From Streptomyces diastatochromogenes (GTDB lineage Bacteria > Actinomycetota > Actinomycetes > Streptomycetales > Streptomycetaceae): 64,000 bases of DNA. The position numbers and the translations under genes were made by a program. The stretch lies in NCBI RefSeq assembly GCF_002242805.1, contig NZ_MCGQ01000009.1, forward strand, positions 214,536-278,535, given 5' to 3'. Below, one piece after another: positions 51,062 through 58,690 of this stretch. The notes under the pieces are model-generated. The model was not told the origin of the DNA. It did not search any database and was given only the letters and a program-made list of their open reading frames with translations. Every line of letters begins with the position of its first letter. The stretch's first letter is position 1.

Positions 51062-51604
51062 ATGTCCAACACTCCCATGGCAGCGAGCCCGCTCACCCGG
51101 GCCGTACTCGAGATCGACGAGTACGCCTCCGGCCTCGGCTGGGACCAGCCCGCTCGCCTCTTCGCCCTCGTAGACACCGCACGGCTGCGGGTTCAGGAAC
51201 CCTCGCTCGCCGCCCAGCTCGGCCTGGAGGACGCGCCCGAGACCACCGGTCTCACCCCGATCGAGCAGGACGAGATCCCGGCGGACAAGCCGCTCGACGA
51301 GTTCCTCGGCACCATCGCCTGGCCGGACGCGGTGGTCGGCTGCGCGCTGACGGTGGAGCGCCTGATGCTGCCTCCGTCGGCCGAGGCGCAGGTCCCGCAG
51401 GGCCTGAGCGAGGGCAAGCTGGCCAAGTGGGTGGCGGACCACCCCGAGCGCCAGGAGGTCCGCATGACGGTCGCGGTGCTGCGCGACGGCAGCCGTGAGT
51501 CGGCGCTGCGGCTGCGTGAGAAGGACTCCTCGACGGAGGTGCTGACCGGCCCGGACCTGGTGCCGGGCCTGGCGGAGGCCCTGTCGGCCACGTTCGAGGA
51601 CTGA
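51062..51604 (+). CDS. PPA1309-family conserved actinobacterial protein
   Basis: A 180-aa cytoplasmic protein of the PPA1309 family, conserved in actinobacteria and without known function. Typical segments are RAVLEIDEYASGLGWDQPAR, EEDAPETTGL-like acidic stretches and DAVVGCALTVERLMLPP. It is divergent from the UPF0182 gene, an arrangement I recall as conserved. ATG 51062 has GAGG about 9-10 nt upstream, and the GTG at 51056 is an alternative. Confidence 0.8.
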   Translation: MSNTPMAASPLTRAVLEIDEYASGLGWDQPARLFALVDTARLRVQEPSLAAQLGLEDAPETTGLTPIEQDEIPADKPLDEFLGTIAWPDAVVGCALTVERLMLPPSAEAQVPQGLSEGKLAKWVADHPERQEVRMTVAVLRDGSRESALRLREKDSSTEVLTGPDLVPGLAEALSATFED

Positions 51605-51605
51605 C

Positions 51606-51674
51606 GTCCGCTTCTCGTAGTTCTCGCAGGTCCGCTTCTCGTAGGTCCGCTTTCCGCAGGTCCGCTTTTCGTAG
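51606..51674. repeat. 15-bp tandem minisatellite
   Basis: Four full near-identical units of GTCCGCTTCTCGTAG begin at 51606, 51630, 51645 and 51660, with a 9-bp partial unit between the first and second. It starts 2 bp after the PPA1309 stop. Read on the minus strand, the unit encodes ADLRK/ADLRE, the pentapeptide-repeat pattern, but no matching gene was found. Confidence 0.75.
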
Positions 51675-51687
51675 GGCTGGTACGGCG

Positions 51688-51721
51688 CTGGGGGCGCCCC
51701 TGTGACAAGGGGCGCCCCCAG
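51688..51721. terminator. Bidirectional terminator between PPA1309 and PDZ genes
   Basis: Perfect 14-bp arms (51688-51701 CTGGGGGCGCCCCT and 51708-51721) around a 6-nt loop, 22 bp from the stop of the convergent protease gene. Confidence 0.85.
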
Positions 51722-51742
51722 CCGTGTACCGGGGTCCGCTCG

Positions 51743-52840
51743 TCAGCCCTTGGCGGTGCACTTCGGCAGGTCGGCGGTGTCGCCGCTGCGGATGTCCTTC
51801 AGGGCGTCGAGCGCGTCGCCGATGGTCTTGACCTTGACCAGGGTGAGCCCGCTCGGGGTGTCCTTGGCGGCGGCCGCGCAGTTGTCGGCGGGTGTCAGGA
51901 AGTACTGGGCGCCCTTGCTGCGCGCGCCGACGGTCTTCATGTCGATGCCGCCGATCGGCCCGACCGTGCCGTTGTCGTCGATGGTGCCGGTGCCCGCCAC
52001 GAACTTGCCGCCGGTGAGGCTGCCCGGGGTGAGCTTGTCGTAGATGCCGAGCGCGAACATCAGTCCGGCGCTGGGCCCGCCGACGTCGGCGAGCTTGATG
52101 TCGATGGTGAACGGGAAGGTGTGGTCGGTCCCGGCGGAGATCCCGACGATGGCCCGCTTGGGGCCGCTGTCGGAGGAGGCCGCCGTCGTGATCGTCACGT
52201 CCTGGGTCCTGGTCGCCGTCTTGTGCTCCTTCTCGGCGGCGGCCTGCTCCTTGGCGGGGACGACGGTGAAGACGACGTCCTGACCCGGCTTGTGCTTGGT
52301 GACGAGCTTGGCGACGTCGGACGGCTGCTTCACCGCCGTGCCGTCCACGGCCTTGATCACGTCACCGGCGTGCAGCCGGCCCTCGGCCGGGGTGCCCTTG
52401 ACGACGGTGGAGACGATCACCCAGGACTTCACCGGGACGCCCAGTTCCTTCAGGGCGGCGACCTTGGCGCTCTCCTGGGACTGGCTGAACTCCTCGGCGT
52501 TCTCCTGGGTGGACTGCTCCTCCGTCTTGCCGTCCGGGTAGAGCGTGTCGTGCGGCACGATCTTGGCGTCGCGCGCCAGCCAGCCGTAGACGGCCTCCAC
52601 CAGGTTCATCCGGAAGTCGGCGCTGGTGACCCGGACGGTGGTCATGTTCAGATGCCCGTCCGTCGGATAGGTCTTGTGCCCGTCGATCTGCAGCACCGGC
52701 TCGCCGTCGTGCTCCCCGAGCGTGTTCACGGTCGGCCCCGGGGACATCTCCGAGTACGGCACGGGGATGAGCACTCCCGCGCACAGGAGCGCGATCAGCA
52801 TCAGGGTGGAGGCGAGCATCGTCGCGGTGCGGCGTGGCAT
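51743..52840 (-). CDS. PDZ and Lon-type (S16) membrane-anchored protease, YlbL family
   Basis: A 365-aa protein. An N-terminal membrane anchor or signal helix (LASTLMLIALLCAGVLI) precedes a PDZ domain at about 140-205 (GTPAEGRLHAGDVIKAVDG) and a Lon-type catalytic domain. The nucleophile Ser is in DVGGPSAGLMFALG, and the Lys is in VGPIGGIDMKTVGAR. It acts outside the membrane on unknown substrates; B. subtilis YlbL is implicated in cell division control after DNA damage. The ATG at 52840 has no strong ribosome binding site. A 57-aa membrane gene lies just upstream. Confidence 0.9.
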   Translation of the reverse strand: MPRRTATMLASTLMLIALLCAGVLIPVPYSEMSPGPTVNTLGEHDGEPVLQIDGHKTYPTDGHLNMTTVRVTSADFRMNLVEAVYGWLARDAKIVPHDTLYPDGKTEEQSTQENAEEFSQSQESAKVAALKELGVPVKSWVIVSTVVKGTPAEGRLHAGDVIKAVDGTAVKQPSDVAKLVTKHKPGQDVVFTVVPAKEQAAAEKEHKTATRTQDVTITTAASSDSGPKRAIVGISAGTDHTFPFTIDIKLADVGGPSAGLMFALGIYDKLTPGSLTGGKFVAGTGTIDDNGTVGPIGGIDMKTVGARSKGAQYFLTPADNCAAAAKDTPSGLTLVKVKTIGDALDALKDIRSGDTADLPKCTAKG

Positions 52841-52890
52841 GTCACGACAGTACGGGACGCCCCTGTCAGCGCACCGTCAGGGCACCCCCG

Positions 52891-53064
52891 TCAGGCGCCG
52901 CGCGCACCCGAGCGCGGCTTCTCCATAGCCTCGCGGAAGCGCGCGTACCCGTCCAGTTCGGGCCCGTCGCTGCGGGCCTTGCGGGTCCGGTTGGCCCAGC
53001 TGCCCCACAGTCCGGCACCGACCGCAGCCACCAGCGGAATCAGCAACCAGGCAAGCGCCGCCAT
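52891..53064 (-). CDS. 57-aa single-pass membrane protein
   Basis: A short gene: MAALAWLLIPLVAAVGAG begins one transmembrane helix, followed by a basic and polar tail (SWANRTRKARSDGPELDGYA ends in EKPRSGARGA). GGGAGG sits at ideal distance before ATG 53064. Codon third positions are G/C-biased. It precedes the PDZ protease gene on the same strand with a 50-bp gap, so an operon is plausible. Family unknown. Confidence 0.75.
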   Translation of the reverse strand: MAALAWLLIPLVAAVGAGLWGSWANRTRKARSDGPELDGYARFREAMEKPRSGARGA

Positions 53065-53220
53065 GCCGACCTCCCAACCCCATGAGCGTCCGCAACTGAC
53101 TGATCAGCAGATTAACCATCCGCACTGACAACGCTCACGCCAGGGGGGCGGTTACGCAACCGGAGGGGGTGGTGGGCCGAACGTGAACACAGGTGTGCGT
53201 GCACTCGGGTGTGGCTGATG

Positions 53221-53682
53221 TCAACAGGCGCCGACCCACTCCTCGGTCCCGTCGGAGAACTTCTGGTGCTTCCAGATGGGCACTTCGTGCTTGAGGTCGT
53301 CGATCAGCTTGCGACACGCCTCGAAGGCCTCGCCCCGGTGCGGGCACGACACACCCACGACGACGGCGAGGTCCCCGACCTCGAGGTCACCCACCCGGTG
53401 GACGGCGGCCAGCGCGCGCACCGGGTACTCGGCGACGACCTTCTCGGCGATCCGCCGCATCTCGGCCTCGGCACTGGGATGGCAGGAGTACCCGAGCTGG
53501 TCGACGTCGGCACCTCCGTCGTGGTTCCGCACGGTCCCCACGAACAGCGCGATACCACCGGCGGCGTCGTCCCCCACGGCCCGGAACACCTCGTCCACGG
53601 ACAGCGCGGTCTCCCGGATGCCGATCAGCTTGATGGGGTCCTGAGCCGCCTGCTCACCGGGGTGATCGTTCGTAACTGCCAT
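53221..53682 (-). CDS. moaE: Molybdopterin synthase catalytic subunit MoaE
   Basis: A 153-aa protein that inserts sulfur into precursor Z to form molybdopterin. Family motifs are ALFVGTVRNHDGG, YSCHPSAEAEM, AVHRVGDLEVGD, VSCPHRGEAFEAC and the catalytic Lys in VPIWKHQKFSDGTEEW. MoaD, its thiocarboxylated partner, is not in the window. ATG 53682 gives the standard start MAVTNDHP; upstream in-frame starts exist without ribosome binding sites. Confidence 0.92.
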   Translation of the reverse strand: MAVTNDHPGEQAAQDPIKLIGIRETALSVDEVFRAVGDDAAGGIALFVGTVRNHDGGADVDQLGYSCHPSAEAEMRRIAEKVVAEYPVRALAAVHRVGDLEVGDLAVVVGVSCPHRGEAFEACRKLIDDLKHEVPIWKHQKFSDGTEEWVGAC

Positions 53683-53850
53683 ACGTCCATCGTGCCGCAT
53701 GCCCCCGACAACGAGGAATACGCGTTTCACCATGCACGCGCGCGGGATGCTTTGGAGCCTTCTACAGTCACCTCTCGACCCACAGGGTCGGGTGGTAGGG
53801 CCACCTCTCAGCCGACCGAGTCGGGTGGTGGGTGGGCATAGGCCGAGGGT

Positions 53851-53898
53851 CCAGGGGGCGGGAGCCCCCTGGCGGGGTCCAAGGGGCGGAGCCCCTTG
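53851..53898. terminator. Tandem hairpins downstream of SDR gene
   Basis: CCAGGGGGC (53851-53859) pairs with GCCCCCTGG (53864-53872), and CAAGGGGC (53880-53887) pairs with GCCCCTTG (53891-53898). The second arm ends 3 bp before the epimerase gene stop. Similar GC-rich hairpin pairs recur in Streptomyces intergenic regions. Confidence 0.7.
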
Positions 53899-53900
53899 CC

Positions 53901-55010
53901 TCAGCGCCGCCGAGCCTTACGAGCCCGCCGTACGACAGCAGCCGCGCCCAGCAGGGCAACCGTCGCCCCCGCAGCACCCGCAGCCGTCGCGTCCTTACGC
54001 CCCAGCCGACGCCCGGCAACCGTATGCCGCCCGGAAACCTCCTCCAGCAACTCCGCGAGCACCTCCTCATTGGTCCACCGCGCCCGCCACCCGGCGTCAT
54101 GCAGCCGGCTCCCGCTGATCACCCAGGGATACATCGTGTAGGCCAGATCCCCCGCCGGAGACGGAGTGAGCCCGATCCGGTGCAACCGGGCCGCCGCGCC
54201 GAGCGCGACCGCCGACGGCAGCTCCATCCGCCGGATCCCGCTCAGCTCCTCCACCTCCTCCTGCTCCAGCCACCCGTCACAGCCGACCGCCAGCTCCCCG
54301 TCGACCTTCTCCAGAACCGCGTACTCCAGAGCACTGCACAGATCCTCGACATGGCAGAACTGCCACGCGGGCCGCGACCCGGCGACGACCAGCAGCCGAG
54401 GCGACTCGAAGTACCTCGTCAGCGCGGTGTCCGTACCTCCCACCAGCACAGCCGGCCGTACCACGGTCACGTTCAGCCCCGGATGCGCCCGCGGAGCGCG
54501 CCGCGCCAGCCGTTCGATCTCCAGCAGATCCCCGACCCCGGTGGCCTCGGCCGTGGCCCGCAGCTCGGCGTCCTCGGACAGCGGCAGCTCGTTGTCCGGC
54601 AGCGCGCCGTACACCATCGCGGACGTACACAGCACCACCCGGTGCACGCCGGCAGCCGCAGCCGCGGTCAGCACGGTCTGTGTCCCCCGGACGTTGTAAG
54701 CGGTGCGGGCGGCCGTGTCGCTCCCGAGGTCGAGGTCGAGCGCCAGATGCACCACGACATCCGCGCCGCGCAGCTTGTCCGCGATCGCGGGGTCGCGCAC
54801 GTCGAGGATGTGCCACTGCGCGGCCGCGCACTCGCCGCGCCGCTCGTCGATGGCGATGACCTGCTTGATCTCCTCGGACGCGGCGAGCCGCTCGGTGAGC
54901 AGGGCGCCCACCCCGCCGGCGGCACCGGTGACCGCGACGACGGGTCCGCGCACGGAGGGCGGGGTTGAGGGGTTTCGCGCTGCGCGAACCTGCGGATCTG
55001 GGGAACTCAC
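53901..55010 (-). CDS. NAD-dependent epimerase/dehydratase-like SDR, C-terminal membrane tail
   Basis: A 369-aa extended-SDR protein. The Rossmann loop VTGAAGGVGALL is near residue 30, followed by an acid-rich substrate segment and VLCTSAMVYGALPDNELP. The canonical YxxxK triad is not obvious, because DLLEIERLARR takes the place of YGxxK, so it may be a binding protein rather than an active epimerase. The C-terminal ~40 residues form a helix of Ala/Gly/Val (AAGAAGATVALLGAAAVVRRARKARRR) resembling a membrane anchor with a basic end. GTG 55010 has GGAG 7 nt upstream. It is divergent from the DUF2342 gene. Confidence 0.78.
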   Translation of the reverse strand: MSSPDPQVRAARNPSTPPSVRGPVVAVTGAAGGVGALLTERLAASEEIKQVIAIDERRGECAAAQWHILDVRDPAIADKLRGADVVVHLALDLDLGSDTAARTAYNVRGTQTVLTAAAAAGVHRVVLCTSAMVYGALPDNELPLSEDAELRATAEATGVGDLLEIERLARRAPRAHPGLNVTVVRPAVLVGGTDTALTRYFESPRLLVVAGSRPAWQFCHVEDLCSALEYAVLEKVDGELAVGCDGWLEQEEVEELSGIRRMELPSAVALGAAARLHRIGLTPSPAGDLAYTMYPWVISGSRLHDAGWRARWTNEEVLAELLEEVSGRHTVAGRRLGRKDATAAGAAGATVALLGAAAVVRRARKARRR

Positions 55011-55202
55011 CGGGCGTCTCCAGCGGTTGTCTTCAGTACGAGCGCGACCGACGCGTCCGTACCAGGTGCATCCATCCTGCCGCAGGCGTTCTCTGGACGA
55101 AGCACCGAGGCCCGATCGGGTCCGGGTGTCTACGCTGGGTGGTGAAGTCGGGCAGCCGCGCCGCCGGAGACAGACCGGCGGCCTTACCAGCCGAGGAACC
55201 CC

Positions 55203-56651
55203 GTGAGTGACACCCCATTCGGATTCGGCCTTCCGCCGGAGGAGCCGGAAGACGGCGACGAGGGCAAGAAGAAGGACCAGCAGAGCGGTGGTGGGCAGGG
55301 ACCGGCCAACCCGTTCGGTTTCGGCGGCCTGCCCGGAGCCGGGGGCTTTGGCGGCTCCGGCGCCGACAATCCGCTCGCAGCGATGTTCGGTTCCCTGAAC
55401 CCCACCGACCTGGGCGCCGCGTTCCAGCAGCTGGGCCAGATGCTCTCCTACGAGGGCGGCCCGGTGAACTGGGACATGGCCAAGCAGATCGCCCGCCAGA
55501 CGGTCTCCCAGGGCACCCCGGACGGCGTCAAGGACGCGAGCGTCGGCACCGCCGAGCGCACCGCGGTCGAGGAGGCCGTCCGCCTGGCCGACCTGTGGCT
55601 GGACGACGCGACGTCCCTGCCGTCGGGCGCCGCCTCGGCGGTGGCCTGGTCCCGCGCGGAGTGGGTCGAGGCGACCCTGCCCGCCTGGCAGGAGCTGGTC
55701 GACCCGGTCGCCGAGCGGGTCGGCGCGGCCATGGGTGACGTCCTGCCGGAGGAGATGCAGGCCATGGCGGGCCCGCTGATCGGCATGATGCGCTCGATGG
55801 GCGGTGCCATGTTCGGCACGCAGATCGGGCAGGCCGTAGGCGTGCTCGCGGGCGAGGTCGTCGGCTCGACCGACATCGGCCTGCCGCTGGGCCCGGCCGG
55901 CCGGGCCGCGCTGCTCCCGGCCAACGTGGCGGCCTTCGGCAAGGACCTCGGCGTGCCGCAGGAGGAGGTCCGGCTCTACCTGGCCCTGCGCGAGGCCGCC
56001 CACCAGCGCCTCTTCTCGCATGTGCCGTGGCTGCGCTCGCACCTGTTCGGGGCGGTCGACGGGTACGCGCGCGGGATCAAGGTCGACACGGCCAAGCTGG
56101 AGGACGTGGTCGGCCAATTCGACCCGCAGAACCCCGAGCAGCTGCAGGACGCCCTCCAGCAGGGCATGTTCCAGCCGGAGGACACGCCCGAGCAGAAGGC
56201 GGCTCTGGCCCGTCTGGAGACGGCTCTGGCGCTCGTCGAGGGCTGGGTGGACGCGGTGGTCCACGCGGCCGCGAAGCCGCGTCTGGCGTCCGCCGACGCC
56301 CTGCGCGAGACCCTGCGCCGGCGCCGGGCCACCGGCGGCCCCGCGGAGCAGACGTTCGCCACGCTGATCGGCCTGGAGCTGCGCCCGCGCCGGCTGCGCG
56401 ACGCCTCCCGTCTGTGGGCCTCGCTCACGGACGCGCGCGGGGTCGACGGCCGGGACGCCCTGTGGGCCCACCCGGACATGCTGCCGACGGCCTCCGACCT
56501 GGACGACCCGGACGGCTTCGTGCACCGTGAGCAGCTGGACTTCTCCGAGCTGGACAAGATGCTCGGCGAGGCGGCGAGCGGCTCCGGCGAGAAGCCGAAC
56601 CTGACGAAGGACGACAAGGACGACGAGCCCAAGGGCGACGACGCCGAGTGA
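55203..56651 (+). CDS. DUF2342 zinc-dependent metalloprotease-like protein
   Basis: A 482-aa protein annotated in actinobacteria as DUF2342 zinc-dependent metalloprotease or F420-biosynthesis-associated hydrolase. A Gly/Phe/Pro-rich disordered N-terminus (PFGFGGLPGAGGFGGSG) precedes an all-alpha core. The degenerate zinc-like motif LREAAHQRLFSHVPWL lies near residue 260. The acidic/Lys tail DDKDDEPKGDDAE ends the protein. GTG 55203 follows GAGGAA. It overlaps the Nudix gene by 4 bp (GTGA), so both are co-translated. Activity is unproven. Confidence 0.82.
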   Translation: MSDTPFGFGLPPEEPEDGDEGKKKDQQSGGGQGPANPFGFGGLPGAGGFGGSGADNPLAAMFGSLNPTDLGAAFQQLGQMLSYEGGPVNWDMAKQIARQTVSQGTPDGVKDASVGTAERTAVEEAVRLADLWLDDATSLPSGAASAVAWSRAEWVEATLPAWQELVDPVAERVGAAMGDVLPEEMQAMAGPLIGMMRSMGGAMFGTQIGQAVGVLAGEVVGSTDIGLPLGPAGRAALLPANVAAFGKDLGVPQEEVRLYLALREAAHQRLFSHVPWLRSHLFGAVDGYARGIKVDTAKLEDVVGQFDPQNPEQLQDALQQGMFQPEDTPEQKAALARLETALALVEGWVDAVVHAAAKPRLASADALRETLRRRRATGGPAEQTFATLIGLELRPRRLRDASRLWASLTDARGVDGRDALWAHPDMLPTASDLDDPDGFVHREQLDFSELDKMLGEAASGSGEKPNLTKDDKDDEPKGDDAE

Positions 56652-57169
56652 GCCTGTACGACGACGCGGTCCTCGTGCTGAAGGGGTACGAGGACCAGGG
56701 AGACCTGCGCCAGGCCTACCTGGACCATCTGGCGGCGCACCCGGACGGCATATGGAAGGCCTGCCACGCGGGCCACGTCACGGCGAGCGCGCTGGTGATC
56801 GACCCCGAGCACGGCCGGGTGCTGCTCACGCTGCACCGGAAGCTGCGGATGTGGCTGCAGATGGGCGGCCACTGCGAGCCGGGCGACGCCTCGCTGGCCG
56901 CGGCGGCCCTGCGCGAGGCGACCGAGGAGTCCGGCATTCCGGGGCTGACGCTGCTGTCCGGCGGACCGGTGCGACTGGACCGGCATTCGATCCCGGCGCC
57001 GTGCCACTGGCACTTCGACGTGCAGTACGCGGCACTGGCCCCGAGCGACGCCGAGCACGTGATCAGCGACGAGTCGCTGGACGTGCGCTGGTTCGCCTAC
57101 GACGAGGTGCCGGACGTGGCGGACGAGTCGGTCGTACGCCTGCTGGACGCCACACGCGCCAGGCTGTGA
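56648..57169 (+). CDS. Nudix hydrolase
   Basis: A 173-aa Nudix-fold enzyme. The Nudix box reads GHCEPGDASLAAAALREATE then ESGI, matching GX5EX7REUXEEXGU. It hydrolyses a nucleoside diphosphate linked to some moiety; the substrate is unknown. GTG 56648 lies inside the stop of the upstream DUF2342 gene. A strong terminator follows 5 bp after the stop. Confidence 0.87.
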   Translation: MSLYDDAVLVLKGYEDQGDLRQAYLDHLAAHPDGIWKACHAGHVTASALVIDPEHGRVLLTLHRKLRMWLQMGGHCEPGDASLAAAALREATEESGIPGLTLLSGGPVRLDRHSIPAPCHWHFDVQYAALAPSDAEHVISDESLDVRWFAYDEVPDVADESVVRLLDATRARL

Positions 57170-57173
57170 ACGG

Positions 57174-57207
57174 GTAAGGGGCGACCGCCATAGCGGTCGC
57201 CCCTTAC
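57174..57207. terminator. Bidirectional terminator between Nudix and AIM24 genes
   Basis: Perfect 15-bp arms (57174-57188 GTAAGGGGCGACCGC and 57193-57207) around CATA, then a T-rich stretch. It serves both convergent genes. Confidence 0.88.
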
Positions 57208-57224
57208 GTTTGCTTTCCGGACGG

Positions 57225-57980
57225 TCAGCTCCAGACGTTGCCCTGGTTCTGACCGCGCGCCCCCTGCTGCCCCATGCCGAACTGCGCGGCGAGGCCCTGA
57301 CCGATCTGGGCGTTCTGCGGCGGCAGCAGCTCGCTGGGCTGCACGAGCGCGAACCCGGAGCCCATGAAGCTCAGCTCCCAGCCCTCACCGGTGTTGCCCC
57401 GCCGCCGCCACACTCCCGAGGAGTGCGTCTGGGCCTGCATCTGCACGCGCAGCCCGGTGGACCAGGCGACGATCGCGTCGGCGTCGCAGTTGACGTACTT
57501 GTCGGGCGTGACCTGCATCAGCAGCGGCGCACCCGAGGTCATCAGGGCCACCTTGCCGCGCCCGGTGATGTTCAGCTGGTACTTCCCGGACCCGGAGATG
57601 CCGTAGAGGCTGTCGACGGCGATGACCTCGTGGTGCAGCGAGGAGTCCATGGCGAGGACGTAGCTGCTGTCGACCGTCAGGCCGTCCTGCTCGACGTCCA
57701 GGACGTGCACATGCTGGGCGAGGTTGGCGAGGTAGACCGTGCCCTGCCCGTGGCAGCGCATCAGGTCCAGCCCCTCGCCGGTGTACGCACGCGCGCGTGC
57801 CTGGTTGTTGCTGCGGTACTCGGCGTCGAACTCGACCAGCCCCTGGTAGGCGACCATGGTGCCCTTGCGGGCGAGGAGGTCGTCGTGGCCCTCCAGGGTG
57901 ACACGGAGCATCTGCTTGTTCTGCAGGCTCCAACGCTCCTGCGTCTGGGAGTCGTTGTACGCGAAAAGCGGACTCTGCAT
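57225..57980 (-). CDS. AIM24-family protein, third gene of TerD-AIM24 operon
   Basis: A 251-aa member of the AIM24/TIGR00266 family, a beta-rich single-domain protein. Recurrent motifs are LARKGTMVAYQGLVEF, LMRCHGQGTVYLA, GISGSGKYQLNITGRGKVAL and YVNCDADAIVAWSTGL. Residues 225-251 are Gln/Gly-rich (GQGLAAQFGMGQQGARG). No catalytic residues are evident; yeast Aim24 is a mitochondrial inner-membrane protein. ATG 57980 is near the end of the upstream AIM24 gene (18-bp gap). The three adjacent homologues differ in sequence, so they are likely to form a heteromer. Confidence 0.86.
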   Translation of the reverse strand: MQSPLFAYNDSQTQERWSLQNKQMLRVTLEGHDDLLARKGTMVAYQGLVEFDAEYRSNNQARARAYTGEGLDLMRCHGQGTVYLANLAQHVHVLDVEQDGLTVDSSYVLAMDSSLHHEVIAVDSLYGISGSGKYQLNITGRGKVALMTSGAPLLMQVTPDKYVNCDADAIVAWSTGLRVQMQAQTHSSGVWRRRGNTGEGWELSFMGSGFALVQPSELLPPQNAQIGQGLAAQFGMGQQGARGQNQGNVWS

Positions 57981-57998
57981 GGTGCTTCTGACTCCCCC

Positions 57999-58679
57999 TC
58001 AGCCCCGGAACCGGAGACGGTCGGTGCTGTCCTCGCTGGGCTGGACGACGACGATGCCCTGGCCGGAGAAGGCCATCTGGTAGGCCTCACCGCTGCCCCG
58101 GCCGATCAGTGACTGCGCCTTGAAGCTGCGCTTGCCCTTCACCTTCAGGTTCGGCGACCAGGCGACGAGCGCGTCGGGGTCGACGTACGTCTCGTCCTCG
58201 CCGCCGCCGCAGTCGACGACGATCGGCTTGCCCCGGGAGGTCAGCGCGACCCAGCCCTGCCCGGAGATCCTGGTGTTCCACAGGCCCTGCCCGGCGAACT
58301 TGGCGAGCCCCTTGACCCGCTCCACGCCCCAGCTGAGGTGGGCGTCGAAGGCGAGCAGGTTGGTGGCGTTGACGGAGATACCGTCGCCGTTGAGGTTGAT
58401 CACGACGACGTTCGCGCCGTAGTCGGCGAGGTAGAGCAGTCCGTCGCCGGAGCACTTCATCAGCGGCGCGCCCTCGCCGGTGATCCAGTCGCGGGCGATC
58501 TGGCGCACGGCCGGCGGGTTGGGCTCGTACTGGATGAAGCCTTCGTAGGCGACCATCGACCCCACGCGCGCGAGGAGGTCGTTCCCGGTCTGCAGGGCGA
58601 CCTTCAGCATGTGGTCGCCGTGGTTCTCCATACGGGCGGTGACGGGTGCGGGGGCGTAGCCCGCGAGCGGCTGGTTCAT
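57999..58679 (-). CDS. AIM24-family protein, second gene of operon
   Basis: A 226-aa AIM24 protein beginning MNQPLAGYAPAPVTARM. It has LARVGSMVAYEGFIQYEP, PLMKCSGDGLLYLADYG, SGQGWVALTSRG and VDPDALVAWSPNL, the same module as its neighbours. The spacing is 11 bp after the TerD-AIM24 gene and 18 bp before the next AIM24 gene, so all three are one transcript. The function is unknown. Confidence 0.86.
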   Translation of the reverse strand: MNQPLAGYAPAPVTARMENHGDHMLKVALQTGNDLLARVGSMVAYEGFIQYEPNPPAVRQIARDWITGEGAPLMKCSGDGLLYLADYGANVVVINLNGDGISVNATNLLAFDAHLSWGVERVKGLAKFAGQGLWNTRISGQGWVALTSRGKPIVVDCGGGEDETYVDPDALVAWSPNLKVKGKRSFKAQSLIGRGSGEAYQMAFSGQGIVVVQPSEDSTDRLRFRG

Positions 58680-58690
58680 GACGGGCTCCC

